64,000 nt of DNA from JAHBVH01 sp034432375 (GTDB lineage: Bacteria > Chloroflexota > Anaerolineae > Caldilineales > Caldilineaceae). Below are positions 42,893 to 52,072 of the stretch, piece after piece. The notes beneath the pieces are model-generated. The model was not told the DNA's origin. It did not search any database and saw only the letters and a program-made list of their open reading frames with translations. The DNA is taken from contig DAOUCA010000143.1 in assembly GCA_034432375.1 (NCBI GenBank), positions 29,980 to 93,979 on the forward strand. The letters run 5' to 3'. The position numbers and the translations under genes are program-made. How positions within the stretch are numbered: the stretch's first letter is position 1; every line of letters begins with the position of its first letter.

Positions 42893-44137
42893 ATGAGTGT
42901 GAAATTACCAAACGCACGAGTTGCGCTCGTCCATGATTGGCTTAATCAAATTGGTGGGGCAGAGAATGTGCTGCGTGAATTGGTTGATCTCTTTCCCCAA
43001 GCCCCGATCTACACCAGCATGTATGCGTCGGAACGAATGCCTGCCAGCTATCAGGCGTGGCCGATCCACACCAGTTTTATGCAACATCTACCCGGTGTGA
43101 TCACCCACCATCAAGCTTATCTACCGCTCTATCCCGCGGCCTTTTCACGGTTTGACCTAAGTGAATATGATTTGGTGCTCAGTAACAAAAGCGGCTTTTG
43201 TCATGGTGTCCAAACCACCCGCAGCAACCAACATGCGCTCCACGTCTGTTACTGTCTCACGCCAACCCGTTTTCTCTGGATGTATGAACAGTATCGCGAG
43301 CGCGAGCAGATGGGCTTGTTCAGTCTTTTGTTGAAGCCATTGCTGGGCATGTTGCGGCGTTGGGATTGGCAGGCGGCACAGCGCGTTGATCGCTTTATCG
43401 CCATTAGCACTACGGTTCAGGAGCGGATTCGTACGCTCTATGGCCGTGAAAGTGTGGTGATTTACCCGCCCGTCGATACAACTTATTTTACCCCCGCCCC
43501 GACACCGATCGACGACTATTATCTGATCGTCAGCCGCCTCATTCCCTACAAACGCATTGATCTGGCGATTCAGGCCTTCAATCACCTACCACAAGAAAAA
43601 CTGTTGATTGTGGGCAAGGGGCGCGCCGATGCCGCACTTCGTGAGCAAGCGGGACCGAATGTGGTCTTTATGGGCCATCAGCCACGCGAACGCATTCGCG
43701 AGTTATTACGGGGTTGCAAAGCCTTTCTCTTTCCGGGGTTGGAAGATTTTGGTATTGCACCGGTCGAAGCGATGAGCGCCGGGCGACCGGTGATTGCCTT
43801 TGGCGGCGGTGGTGCGTTGGACACAGTCATTCCTGGGGTTACCGGCGAATTATTTGCGACGCAACAGTGGGAAAGTCTCTATGCCATTCTGGAAACATTT
43901 CGACCAGAGGCATACGATCCGTTGGCCTGTCGCCAGCAGGCTGAGCAATTTGATGAGACGCTCTTTCGCCAGCGGCTACTCACCTATCTGGCAGAAGTGT
44001 TAAGTGGTGCTCCAACACCGGTCACGCCGCCACTAGTACCAACAGCTTATCGCCAACGCGCATCGTTGCAAGCCGCCAACAACCACCCACTTGCCTCCTC
44101 GATCCATCCAACGACAGACGGAATGCAACAGATGTAA
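42893..44137 (+). CDS. Glycosyltransferase family 4
   Basis: The 414-residue enzyme is a retaining GT-B glycosyltransferase of family GT4. The N-terminal half opens VALVHDWLNQIGGAENVLREL (donor/acceptor Gly-Gly loop), and the C-terminal half has the E-x7-E motif EDFGIAPVE followed by AMSAGRPVIAFGGGG. It transfers a sugar from a nucleotide donor during polysaccharide assembly at the inner face of the membrane. It is the first gene of the exopolysaccharide block running to 51948. AGAGGA precedes the ATG at 42893. Confidence 0.93.
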   Translation: MSVKLPNARVALVHDWLNQIGGAENVLRELVDLFPQAPIYTSMYASERMPASYQAWPIHTSFMQHLPGVITHHQAYLPLYPAAFSRFDLSEYDLVLSNKSGFCHGVQTTRSNQHALHVCYCLTPTRFLWMYEQYREREQMGLFSLLLKPLLGMLRRWDWQAAQRVDRFIAISTTVQERIRTLYGRESVVIYPPVDTTYFTPAPTPIDDYYLIVSRLIPYKRIDLAIQAFNHLPQEKLLIVGKGRADAALREQAGPNVVFMGHQPRERIRELLRGCKAFLFPGLEDFGIAPVEAMSAGRPVIAFGGGGALDTVIPGVTGELFATQQWESLYAILETFRPEAYDPLACRQQAEQFDETLFRQRLLTYLAEVLSGAPTPVTPPLVPTAYRQRASLQAANNHPLASSIHPTTDGMQQM

Positions 44138-44205
44138 GTGCTCTGGGGCTACACAGCGCTTGGCTTTGATAGGGGAAAACGACCTACTCAGCTATCTGGC
44201 GCTTA

Positions 44206-44249
44206 TCACGCTGAAGGCATTCCCAAGCTTGGGAATGCCTTCAGCGTGA
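44206..44249. repeat. Perfect 44-bp palindrome
   Basis: TCACGCTGAAGGCATTCCCAAG and its exact reverse complement form a 44-bp palindrome with no loop, centred on AAGCTT. Its ends (TATCACGC / GCGTGACAAG) resemble the hairpin at 36436. It lies between the GT4 and first Wzz-like genes. Confidence 0.9.
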
Positions 44250-44311
44250 CAAGCCAATCCACAGGAGACAGGCTGCGTAGTTACGCCTATAGTTAAGAAA
44301 GTACGGATCGC

Positions 44312-45001
44312 ATGGAAGTTCTCGCCTATTGGCAGATCATCCGCCGTCGTTGGTGGATTCCGCTCCTCCTCACCTTTATCGTCGCCACGGTCAGTGCGTA
44401 TCAATTACGTCCTTGGCAGAGCCCACCCGCAACCTTTAGCGCCACCATGCGTCTGCTGGTGAGCGTCTTACCCGCAGCCGATGCCGACCTCACTATGTAT
44501 GATGCCCGCTTTTATGCCTGGCAGACCAGTGAATATCTTGTCGACGATTTTACCGAGGTCGTCAATAGTTCGCTCTTTGCCGGCAATGTTCGGCAACGGC
44601 TGAGCGATGAAGGGATTGTCATTCCACCCGGTGCGATTCGGGGCAGTTCCGCCACCGGGCGGCTACATCGCATTCTTACCATTACGATTAATTGGCCCTC
44701 GCGCGAAGAGCTAGCTGCGATTGCCGAGGCGATTGATGACGAATTGGCCACCAATAGTGCCTTCTACTTTGCCCAACTTGGCACCGAAAATACCAAAGTG
44801 ACCGTGCTCGATCGGCCAACCATCAGTGTCATTGCGCCAAGCCTACGCTTCCGCATTGAATGGCCTTTGCGCACGCTGCTGGCGTTTGTGGTTGGATTGG
44901 GACTCGTCTTCCTGCTCGACTATCTCGATACCTCTCTGCGTAGCAGCCAGGATGTAGAAGCAATGGGGATCCCGGTGGTCGGCATGATTCCGCGGGAGTA
45001 A
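44312..45001 (+). CDS. Wzz/chain-length-determinant-like membrane protein
   Basis: The 229-residue protein has the Wzz layout: a helix near residues 15-30 (WWIPLLLTFIVATVSAY) after a short cytoplasmic head MEVLAYWQIIRRR, an extracytoplasmic domain, and a second helix near 190-207 (LLAFVVGLGLVFLLDYLDTSLR), ending in the Wzz-type tail VEAMGIPVVGMIPRE. It is expected to regulate polysaccharide chain length together with a BY-kinase. No kinase domain is fused; a separate ATPase is encoded at 48545. A second Wzz-like gene follows at 186 bp. Confidence 0.88.
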   Translation: MEVLAYWQIIRRRWWIPLLLTFIVATVSAYQLRPWQSPPATFSATMRLLVSVLPAADADLTMYDARFYAWQTSEYLVDDFTEVVNSSLFAGNVRQRLSDEGIVIPPGAIRGSSATGRLHRILTITINWPSREELAAIAEAIDDELATNSAFYFAQLGTENTKVTVLDRPTISVIAPSLRFRIEWPLRTLLAFVVGLGLVFLLDYLDTSLRSSQDVEAMGIPVVGMIPRE

Positions 45002-45187
45002 GCCACAGAGTACACAGGGGGTACAGAGGGCACAGGGGTTTTAAACATTTTTGCGCGGATCGCGCAGATACTTCCTGAAATTGGTAAACTAGCGTATAAT
45101 CGGATTGGCGCTTTGAGCCTCTGTACGGATAAAGCATTTGGTTACGTACCGCGTTTGTCTGCGTGCTGCGTTTGAGGATTGTAAACT

Positions 45188-45907
45188 ATGTCTATTCAAG
45201 AATATATTCGTATCATTCGCCGCCGTGGCTGGATTGTGGTGGCTGCAGCGCTCTTGGCCGCGTTGGCTGCCTTTGGGATCAGCTATTTCCAGAAAGATCT
45301 CTACCGCGCAACGGTCTATATTAGCACGGTCCCGGCACGGCCGGATTGGGGATTGGGCAACACCGCCAAAGATCTGATGCGCAACTTTGCCCTCAATCTG
45401 CGTACCTATGAGAATGCGGCCGAGGCGATCGCCCGCGCCAAGCTAGATCAGGATCCCAATGAGTTTCTGGGCAACGTTCAGGTTGCAACCGAAGCGGACA
45501 ACTTTGCGATCAAGATCGAAGCGCGCAACGCCGATGGCGAGGTGGCAAAACTCATGGCGCTAACCTTGGCCCAGATGTTTGTAGAAGAGCGCACAGATTA
45601 CTATGCACAGCAGAATAAAGACAATCGCATTGAGGTAAAGATCCGCAGCAGCGCGATTGGCTATGATCAACTCCAGCCCAAACCACTGCTCAACGGCGTT
45701 GCCGGAGGTGTCCTCGGCTTACTCCTAGGCATTGGCGTTGTGCTTCTTCTTACCTGGATGGAGAGCGATCTGTTGCGTACCCCAGCAGCGGCAGAACGTG
45801 CGTTGGCACTGCCGATTCTAGGCGCAATTCCGCTAGCAGACTCTTCCGCAGCTGCGCCCCAACCCAGCACCATACGCGGTGGCCTTCGCCAGCCCAAAGC
45901 AGCCTAA
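45188..45907 (+). CDS. Second Wzz-like membrane protein
   Basis: The 239-residue protein again has head SIQEYIRIIRRRGW, a helix (residues 15-33), an extracytoplasmic domain and a second helix (165-185, GVLGLLLGIGVVLLLTWMES) followed by AAERALALPILGAIPLAD. It is a paralogue rather than a repeat of the preceding gene: similarity is confined to the layout and end motifs. GAGGATTG precedes the start. The DUF2079 gene begins 12 bp after its stop, pointing to one transcript. Confidence 0.88.
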   Translation: MSIQEYIRIIRRRGWIVVAAALLAALAAFGISYFQKDLYRATVYISTVPARPDWGLGNTAKDLMRNFALNLRTYENAAEAIARAKLDQDPNEFLGNVQVATEADNFAIKIEARNADGEVAKLMALTLAQMFVEERTDYYAQQNKDNRIEVKIRSSAIGYDQLQPKPLLNGVAGGVLGLLLGIGVVLLLTWMESDLLRTPAAAERALALPILGAIPLADSSAAAPQPSTIRGGLRQPKAA

Positions 45908-45919
45908 TCCAGCCCCGCG

Positions 45920-48331
45920 GTGACAACGATTCTACGCACGCGCAACCCATCTTTGCCGGCCCTACTGTTGGGGCTGGCAATTTTTGTCTATGCGGCCGGC
46001 TTTAGCTATCTCACCATCACTCGCTACGCCGCCTTTGAATCCCGTGCGCTCGACATGGGCAATCTGCACCAAGCCATCTGGAACACAGCCCACGGGCAAC
46101 CCTTTCACATGACCAATCAGCCAGGGGTCAACAACCGGCTGAGCCTCCATGTCGAGCCGATCCTGCTGCCTATTGCCGCACTTTACCGGCTCTATGAGGG
46201 CGCAGAGACATTACTGCTTTTGCAGTCAGTCGTTGTTGCGCTAGGTGCCTGGCCACTCTATGCACTCGCCTACTGGCGGCTCGGTAACCGCTGGATCGCG
46301 CTGCTCTTGGCGCTGCTCTTCCTCATAAACCCCACTATTCAAGCGGCCAACTGGCTTGAATTTCATCCGCTGACGTTGGCCCCCACCTTTCTAATGGCGG
46401 CATTCTATTTTCTCACGACCAAACGCAACGGCTGGTTCATCCTCTTTGCACTACTGGCTGCCAGTTGCAAGGAAGAGATTGGCCTGCTGCTCTTTATGAT
46501 CGGGCTCTATGCGCTGATCGTTTTGCGCCGGCCCAAGATCGGCTGGTGGACAATGGGTTTGGCGCTTGGCTGGTCGCTGATTGCGGTCTTGGGGATTCAA
46601 CAGTTCTTTGCTGCCGGAAATATTCATTGGGGACGCTATGAATATTTGGGGGACTCCCCACTCGATAAAGTGCTAACGCTCTTGACCCAACCTGCCCTGG
46701 TTTGGCAGCAATTGGCAGCAGCCGACGCGCTGGGCTATCTCTGGCGGTTGATCTGGCCGGTCGGCCTTGTGTCACTGCTCGCACCGGAGATCCTGCTGCT
46801 GGCCTTGCCCTCCCTGGCGATTAACCTGTTAGCGGACTTTCCACCGATGCACCAGGTTTATGACTTGATCTATGCGGCCCCCATTTTGCCCTTTGTGATG
46901 TTGGCAATGGTGGAGGGCTTTCGCAGGGTGGCGGGTGGCAAGTGGCAAGTCGCAAGTAGCAAGGGGCAGGTAATCGGTGGATATCTTGCGGTAGGGTTGA
47001 TCGTCGGCTGCGCCCTATTGGCTCAATATCGTTATGGCTATCTGCCGGGTAGCGGCAACTATCAGCCCTATGTCGTCAGTGACCATGATCGGCGGGCGGC
47101 GACGATCATGGCGCAGATCCCTGCCGAGGCCAAAGTTTCGGCCCAAGATAAGCTAGATCCACACGTAGCCGGACGCGAAACGATCTATATTTTTCCCCGC
47201 ATCGACGACGCCGATACGATTTTCCTCGATGTCACCGGACCGGCATGGCCCCAACATCCAAGCGATCTCTATCGCGATGTACAGCAACTGTTGGCCGGCA
47301 AGTTTGGGGTGGCCGCCGGGGACGATGGCTATTTACTGCTGCGCAAAGACGCGCCAAACGACACAATCCCCGATAGCTTCTATAACGCTTTTCGCCAACC
47401 ACTATCAATCGTTCGCTCGCCAACAGACACAAACAGCAACTTCGGTGATGCGCTTCTCCTTTGGGACCATCAGGTGCAGGTTGATGAACATGGCGAGACG
47501 GTCGTGCGCCTCTCCTGGAAACTGCTGGATCAGCCGGTGACGCGGGATTATCGGATTTACGTCGCCTTTACCGATCGCGACGGCAATCTCCTGCATGATA
47601 CGCTCTTTTATCCACCTGTCGCCACTTTGTGGTATCCTACATCATTGTGGCAACCTGGTGAGGGGGTCGTCGTAGAAACTTTGCCGTGGACCCTTGACGT
47701 TGACCAATTCACGCTGTTGGTTGGGGTCTATGCCGGCGAGAATGGCTGGACTGAGGGTCAGCGGCTACCATTGCGTAGCGCTTCGACCCCACAACGTCTC
47801 CATTTGGAGGGAAACAGTCTCGTTCGATTGGGCAGCTATCGACGAACGTTAAGCGGTTGGCAGCCGATTGTACTACCGCAAACGCTGACGCAACCAAGCG
47901 AAACGGTCGATTTGCAATTTGGGGAGAAGCCCGCACTCTTTACCCTAGAGGCAGTTACGCGGCAAACGCTACCGACACAAGCGGGGGATCTATTGACCTT
48001 TACCCTAGAGTGGCAGGCAGCAGATGGGTTGCAGACAGAGGGCTTTGACTATGCAGTTTTTGCCCATTTGCTCAATGAACAGAATGAGAAAGTCGCACAG
48101 CTTGACTGGCAACCCCACGATGCGTGGGGGCCTCGACCAATGACAAGTTGGTTAGCAGGAAGTAGGATTGTCGATCAACAATCGCTGACCCTGCCCGCCG
48201 ACCTGCCACCAGGGAACTATCATCTCATTCTGGGCGTTTATAACTGGCAAACCGGTGAACGCCTTGCCACGGTTGGCCCCCGTTCTGAGGCAGGAGACGT
48301 AGTGACCATTGCCCGCTTCTCTATCAAATAG
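45920..48331 (+). CDS. DUF2079 multi-pass membrane protein
   Basis: The 803-residue protein starts with GTG and carries about ten membrane helices in its first 370 residues; blocks such as ALDMGNLHQAIWNTAHGQPF and NRLSLHVEPILLPIAALYRL are typical of DUF2079 (Pfam PF09852), a GT-C-like family of unknown activity. The C-terminal 430 residues are soluble and beta-rich, and not part of the core domain. An in-frame heptamer array at 46924-46972 (AAGTGGC-type) inserts about 16 residues, VAGGKWQVASSKGQVIGG, in a loop between two helices. It sits within the exopolysaccharide block and may transfer or handle lipid-linked sugars. Confidence 0.85.
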   Translation: MTTILRTRNPSLPALLLGLAIFVYAAGFSYLTITRYAAFESRALDMGNLHQAIWNTAHGQPFHMTNQPGVNNRLSLHVEPILLPIAALYRLYEGAETLLLLQSVVVALGAWPLYALAYWRLGNRWIALLLALLFLINPTIQAANWLEFHPLTLAPTFLMAAFYFLTTKRNGWFILFALLAASCKEEIGLLLFMIGLYALIVLRRPKIGWWTMGLALGWSLIAVLGIQQFFAAGNIHWGRYEYLGDSPLDKVLTLLTQPALVWQQLAAADALGYLWRLIWPVGLVSLLAPEILLLALPSLAINLLADFPPMHQVYDLIYAAPILPFVMLAMVEGFRRVAGGKWQVASSKGQVIGGYLAVGLIVGCALLAQYRYGYLPGSGNYQPYVVSDHDRRAATIMAQIPAEAKVSAQDKLDPHVAGRETIYIFPRIDDADTIFLDVTGPAWPQHPSDLYRDVQQLLAGKFGVAAGDDGYLLLRKDAPNDTIPDSFYNAFRQPLSIVRSPTDTNSNFGDALLLWDHQVQVDEHGETVVRLSWKLLDQPVTRDYRIYVAFTDRDGNLLHDTLFYPPVATLWYPTSLWQPGEGVVVETLPWTLDVDQFTLLVGVYAGENGWTEGQRLPLRSASTPQRLHLEGNSLVRLGSYRRTLSGWQPIVLPQTLTQPSETVDLQFGEKPALFTLEAVTRQTLPTQAGDLLTFTLEWQAADGLQTEGFDYAVFAHLLNEQNEKVAQLDWQPHDAWGPRPMTSWLAGSRIVDQQSLTLPADLPPGNYHLILGVYNWQTGERLATVGPRSEAGDVVTIARFSIK

Positions 48332-48423
48332 ATGACAGAACTGTAAGCAAATCGCCAGGAAATCGTTATTTTTTTCTATTACTTTCTTCGCCGTAAATGG
48401 GTATACTAGGCGCTATTGGTAAT

Positions 48424-48519
48424 GATTTGCCCCACCCCCGGCCCCTCCCCGACAGCAAGGAGGGGAGTCAATGCTCCTCCCTTGCTCACGGAGGAGGGTA
48501 GGAGGGGGTGGGGTAAATC
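48424..48519. repeat. C-rich inverted-repeat element
   Basis: GATTTGCCCCACCCCC at the left and GGGGGTGGGGTAAATC at the right are complementary except for one base. The inner part (CTCCCC, AAGGAGGGGAG, CTCCTCCCTTG) also pairs. The element lies between the DUF2079 gene and the kinase gene, 22 bp before the start of the latter. Confidence 0.8.
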
Positions 48520-48544
48520 GTACCGCAACCTGTAGGATTATTCT

Positions 48545-49186
48545 ATGACCAACCTGATTACATTGACCGACCCACAGAGCCCCGCGGCGGAAGCGTACCA
48601 AAGCTTGCGCACCAACATCGAATTTGCCGCTCTCGAAAAGCCATTGCACACATTGCTGGTCACAGGCGTCGATCAGCAGATTGATAAAAGTGTGGCACTG
48701 GCAAATTTGGCAGTGGTGATGGCCCAGGCTGGTGATCGCGTGTTACTGGTTGATGGCGATCTGCGACGGCCCCATCAACACGAACTCTTTGCCCTGCCCA
48801 ATACCAAAGGGCTCAGCAGTTGGTTTGTCGATGGCGGGAAACCACCGATCCAGGCGACCAAGGTAGAGCGGTTACAGATCCTCACGGCTGGGCCAGTACC
48901 AGGCAATCCGGTGGCGCTGTTAAGCCAGAAGCGGCTAGAGAGTTCGTTGGCGGCGTTACAGGAGCATGCCGATTATATCCTTTGCGATGCACCACCAGTG
49001 TTGGCGGTCACCGATGCAGCACTTTGGGCTGGAAAAGTGGATGGCGTCCTGCTTCTCATTAATGCCGGCAATACAAAACGGGACAACGCCACACGCGCGC
49101 TGGCAGTTCTAGAAAAGGTACACGCCCGAATCATCGGTGCCGTATTGCTCAATGTGGAGAAAGCAGCAGCCATGTCAGGCTGGTAA
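48545..49186 (+). CDS. BY-kinase-like (CpsD/CapB) ATPase with altered P-loop
   Basis: The 213-residue protein matches the cytoplasmic kinase of exopolysaccharide systems: SPAAEAYQSLRTNIEFA at the start, Walker A' VLLVDGDLRRP near 66, and Walker B YILCDAPPVLAVTDA near 144. The Walker A position reads TGVDQQIDKSVALANLAV, where relatives have PGEGKS(T): the Gly before Lys is Asp. No Tyr cluster is seen at the C-terminus (ends EKAAAMSGW). It should partner the Wzz-like proteins at 44312 and 45188; whether it binds ATP normally is open. Confidence 0.86.
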   Translation: MTNLITLTDPQSPAAEAYQSLRTNIEFAALEKPLHTLLVTGVDQQIDKSVALANLAVVMAQAGDRVLLVDGDLRRPHQHELFALPNTKGLSSWFVDGGKPPIQATKVERLQILTAGPVPGNPVALLSQKRLESSLAALQEHADYILCDAPPVLAVTDAALWAGKVDGVLLLINAGNTKRDNATRALAVLEKVHARIIGAVLLNVEKAAAMSGW

Positions 49187-49211
49187 ATTGTTCAATGAAA
49201 AAGGATTGTCT

Positions 49212-50099
49212 ATGAAAGGTATTATATTGGCTGGTGGCCATGGCACCCGGCTCTATCCGCTAACCAAAGGCATTAGCAAGCAGATGTTGCCGGTCTATGA
49301 TAAACCGATGATCTATTACCCGCTTTCCATGTTGATGTTGGCAGGAATTCGCGAGATCCTGGTCATCAGTACGCCGCAATCTCTACCGATTTTCCAAGAG
49401 ATGCTTGGCGATGGTAGCCAATGGGGACTTACGCTAAGCTACGTCTTGCAGGAAAGACCAACGGGCATTGCCGATGCGTTTATTTTGGGCAAATCCTTTA
49501 TTGGGGACAGTCCGGTCGCCTTGATCTTAGGCGATAATATCTTCTATGGCCACGGTCTACCCAACCAATTACGTGCCGCAGCGCAAGTGACCAAAGGGGC
49601 CCTTGTCTTTGCCTATGCTGTACGTGATCCAGAACGCTATGGCGTGGTCGAATTTGATGCCAAGACGGGCAAGGCGCTGCGCATTGACGAAAAGCCGAAA
49701 GAACCACGCTCTAACTATGCCGTGCCGGGCATCTATTTCTATGACAATCGCGTGGTGAAGATCGCTGAAAATCTTCAGCCATCCGGCCGTGGCGAATTAG
49801 AGATCACCGATGTGAATATGGTCTATTTAAATGCTGGTGAGCTCCAGGTGGATGTAATGGGCCGTGGTGTGGCCTGGCTTGATGCCGGCACCCATGAATC
49901 GCTGCTACAAGCCTCAACCTTTGTGCAGGCGCTCCAAGAACGCCAGGGGATGATGATCTCCTGTCCTGAAGAGATTGCTTACCGGCTGGGCTATATTGAC
50001 CGAGCAACCCTTGTTGCCCAGGCAGCCGCCATGAACAAAGATAACCCCTATGGAGGCTATCTCTTGGCATTGGCGGATGAAGTAACCCAACAAGCCTAA
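49212..50099 (+). CDS. rfbA: Glucose-1-phosphate thymidylyltransferase
   Basis: The 295-residue enzyme makes dTDP-glucose from dTTP and glucose-1-phosphate. It has the nucleotidyltransferase signature MKGIILAGGHGTRLYPLTKGISKQMLPVYDKPM, GDNIFYGHGL, and RAIDEKPKEP-like IDEKPKEPRSNYAVPGIYF, and normal RfbA length. The ATG at 49212 fits both AAGGATT upstream and the family's start; the frame is open for 25 more codons. Its stop overlaps the ATG of the next gene (TAATG), suggesting translational coupling. Confidence 0.97.
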   Translation: MKGIILAGGHGTRLYPLTKGISKQMLPVYDKPMIYYPLSMLMLAGIREILVISTPQSLPIFQEMLGDGSQWGLTLSYVLQERPTGIADAFILGKSFIGDSPVALILGDNIFYGHGLPNQLRAAAQVTKGALVFAYAVRDPERYGVVEFDAKTGKALRIDEKPKEPRSNYAVPGIYFYDNRVVKIAENLQPSGRGELEITDVNMVYLNAGELQVDVMGRGVAWLDAGTHESLLQASTFVQALQERQGMMISCPEEIAYRLGYIDRATLVAQAAAMNKDNPYGGYLLALADEVTQQA

Positions 50100-50869
50100 T
50101 GAACGGGGTCGGGACAGAAAGACGCCAACTATGCTCAACGGCAGCCTTGGCCGCCGCATTGCGCCAAATGAATAGCAGCAGCATCAAGTTTGTCCCTATT
50201 CCGTTGCCGGCCCCAACCATCCTGCCACCCATGTATCGCATTCGCAACGGCCAACTGGAAGAGGAGGCCGAAGCCGCAAGCCGGTTGGTGAGTGAAGTCG
50301 CCGAGCGCATGCGCCGCCTGACATCGGCCTATGGGGAGTGGCATGATTTTGATGCCGCGGCCTACTTTGATCTGCCGCGCGAGTTTGCAACGGATATGGT
50401 GCGCGTGGTTGAGCGCGTCAATACAGTCCATGTGGTTGTCTTTACCGACTTACTCCTACCCACTTTTCAACAGGCAGCGAGCTTTTGGACAACAGAAATG
50501 ATGGCAGCGTACCAAATGCGCAACGCAGATATTTCTGCGTACCGCCATTTTTTTGAAGAAGTGCAGCCGGCTATGATCGTGGCCTGGCAACAGCTACTGA
50601 CCGTTTTGGCGGCAACGCGCGCACGACTGGCCGAGGATGTTGGTTTTTTGACCACGACCGCGGCCACCGATGAACGTATGCGTTGGCAGCCCCTGTGGCG
50701 GAGCGACCCCGTGGCCGAGTTAGACCAAGCCCTGGCACCGGCGCTACCAACCATCCTGACGTTAACGCTGGCGATCGACTTTCCACTGCCCGCCCAACGC
50801 CAGCCGGGACGGATTCGCCGTCTGCGCCGTAATCGTGAGCGACAGCGACGTCGATCCGCTGCAAAGTAA
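50099..50869 (+). CDS. Unknown protein coupled to rfbA
   Basis: The 256-residue protein overlaps the rfbA stop by one base. It is mostly helical (EEEAEAASRLVSEVAERMRRL), with the middle carrying aromatic residues (YGEWHDFDAAAYFDLP) and a strongly basic C-terminus (RIRRLRRNRERQRRR). No family recognised, no signal peptide or membrane helix. Its place between rfbA and rfbB, in the same orientation, suggests it belongs to the dTDP-sugar operon, but its role is unknown. Confidence 0.65.
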   Translation: MNGVGTERRQLCSTAALAAALRQMNSSSIKFVPIPLPAPTILPPMYRIRNGQLEEEAEAASRLVSEVAERMRRLTSAYGEWHDFDAAAYFDLPREFATDMVRVVERVNTVHVVVFTDLLLPTFQQAASFWTTEMMAAYQMRNADISAYRHFFEEVQPAMIVAWQQLLTVLAATRARLAEDVGFLTTTAATDERMRWQPLWRSDPVAELDQALAPALPTILTLTLAIDFPLPAQRQPGRIRRLRRNRERQRRRSAAK

Positions 50870-50916
50870 AGTGATCTCGGTGATACATGATTTGTCACCA
50901 TTTTTAAAAGGACTAA

Positions 50917-51948
50917 ATGATGCAACGACTTCTCGTGGCCGGTGGTGCCGGCTTTATTGGCTGCAATTTTGTACGCTTGATGTTGGAAAAATATGATTAC
51001 CAGATTGTGGTCTATGACAAATTGACCTATGCTGGACGGTTGGAAAACCTGGCTGACGTTGCTGAAGATCATGGGGAGAACTACCACTTTGTCCAAGGGG
51101 ATATCTGTGATGTCGACAGAGTGGAAGCGACCATTCGTGAGTACGGGATCGACACCATCGTCAATTTCGCCGCGGAAACGCATGTCGACCGCAGCATCCT
51201 CGATCCCGAAGCCTTTATCCGCACCGATGTCCATGGCACCTATGTGCTCTTAGAAGCGGCCCGCAAATTGGGTAACCTGCGTTACCACCAAATCAGCACA
51301 GACGAGGTCTATGGTCATATTCACGGCAACCACCGTAGCCTAGAAAGCGACAAGATGGATCCACGTAGCCCGTACGCCGCCAGCAAAGCGAGTGCGGATC
51401 ACTTTGTCAACTCGTATTATATTACCTATGGCCTGCCGGTTACAATCTCGCGGGGGGCCAACAACATTGGGCCTTATCAATATCCAGAAAAGGTTATTCC
51501 CCTCTTTGTCACCAATGCGCTCAACAATCTGCCGTTGCCCGTCTATGGGGACGGCCAACAGATGCGCGACTATCAATATGTGATGGATCACTGTGAAGGC
51601 ATTGACATGGTGCTGCACCATGGCACGATTGGTGAGGTCTACAACATCGGCACCGGCGTCGAAATGAGTAATCTAAAAATGGTCGAGATCCTGCTTGATG
51701 AGCTGGGCAAAGGCCCTGAACTGATCCAACATGTGGAAGACCGCCAGGGACATGACCGGCGCTACTGCATGAATGTCAACAAGCTCATGGCGCTCGGCTG
51801 GGAGCCTGACTATACCCACGAGGAAGCGATTCGCGCCACCGTGCGCTGGTATGTCAACAATCCGCAATGGTGGGAGCCGATCCGTAACGGCGAATTCAAA
51901 GAGTACTACCAGCGGGTCTATGGTGATCGCAAGGTGTTGGCAGCGTAA
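50917..51948 (+). CDS. rfbB: dTDP-glucose 4,6-dehydratase
   Basis: The 343-residue short-chain dehydrogenase converts dTDP-glucose to dTDP-4-keto-6-deoxyglucose, the second step towards dTDP-rhamnose. It has the NAD-binding GGAGFIGCNFV, the HVDRSI block, STDEVYG with the catalytic Thr-Asp-Glu, and YAASKASADHFV with the catalytic Tyr and Lys. RfbC and RfbD are not in the window. AAAAGG precedes the double ATG start. It is the last gene of the block; a palindromic terminator candidate follows. Confidence 0.97.
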   Translation: MMQRLLVAGGAGFIGCNFVRLMLEKYDYQIVVYDKLTYAGRLENLADVAEDHGENYHFVQGDICDVDRVEATIREYGIDTIVNFAAETHVDRSILDPEAFIRTDVHGTYVLLEAARKLGNLRYHQISTDEVYGHIHGNHRSLESDKMDPRSPYAASKASADHFVNSYYITYGLPVTISRGANNIGPYQYPEKVIPLFVTNALNNLPLPVYGDGQQMRDYQYVMDHCEGIDMVLHHGTIGEVYNIGTGVEMSNLKMVEILLDELGKGPELIQHVEDRQGHDRRYCMNVNKLMALGWEPDYTHEEAIRATVRWYVNNPQWWEPIRNGEFKEYYQRVYGDRKVLAA

Positions 51949-52016
51949 ATATTGCGTTTGTCCCATGTGTGGCATGATGCCAACACCCGATGATGAAGAT
52001 TCAAAAAACAATGGGG

Positions 52017-52054
52017 TAATCGTAGGGAAACGGCATGCCGTTTCCCTACGATTA
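52017..52054. terminator. 38-bp perfect palindrome, probable bidirectional terminator
   Basis: TAATCGTAGGGAAACGGCA and its complement form a perfect 38-bp palindrome between the convergent rfbB and VUT genes, followed by T-rich TTATATTTA. Its GTAGG/CCTAC shoulders match the hairpin family at 36362 and 56000, so it may be a repeat reused as a terminator. Confidence 0.7.
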
Positions 52055-52072
52055 TATTTACCATACCACGCG

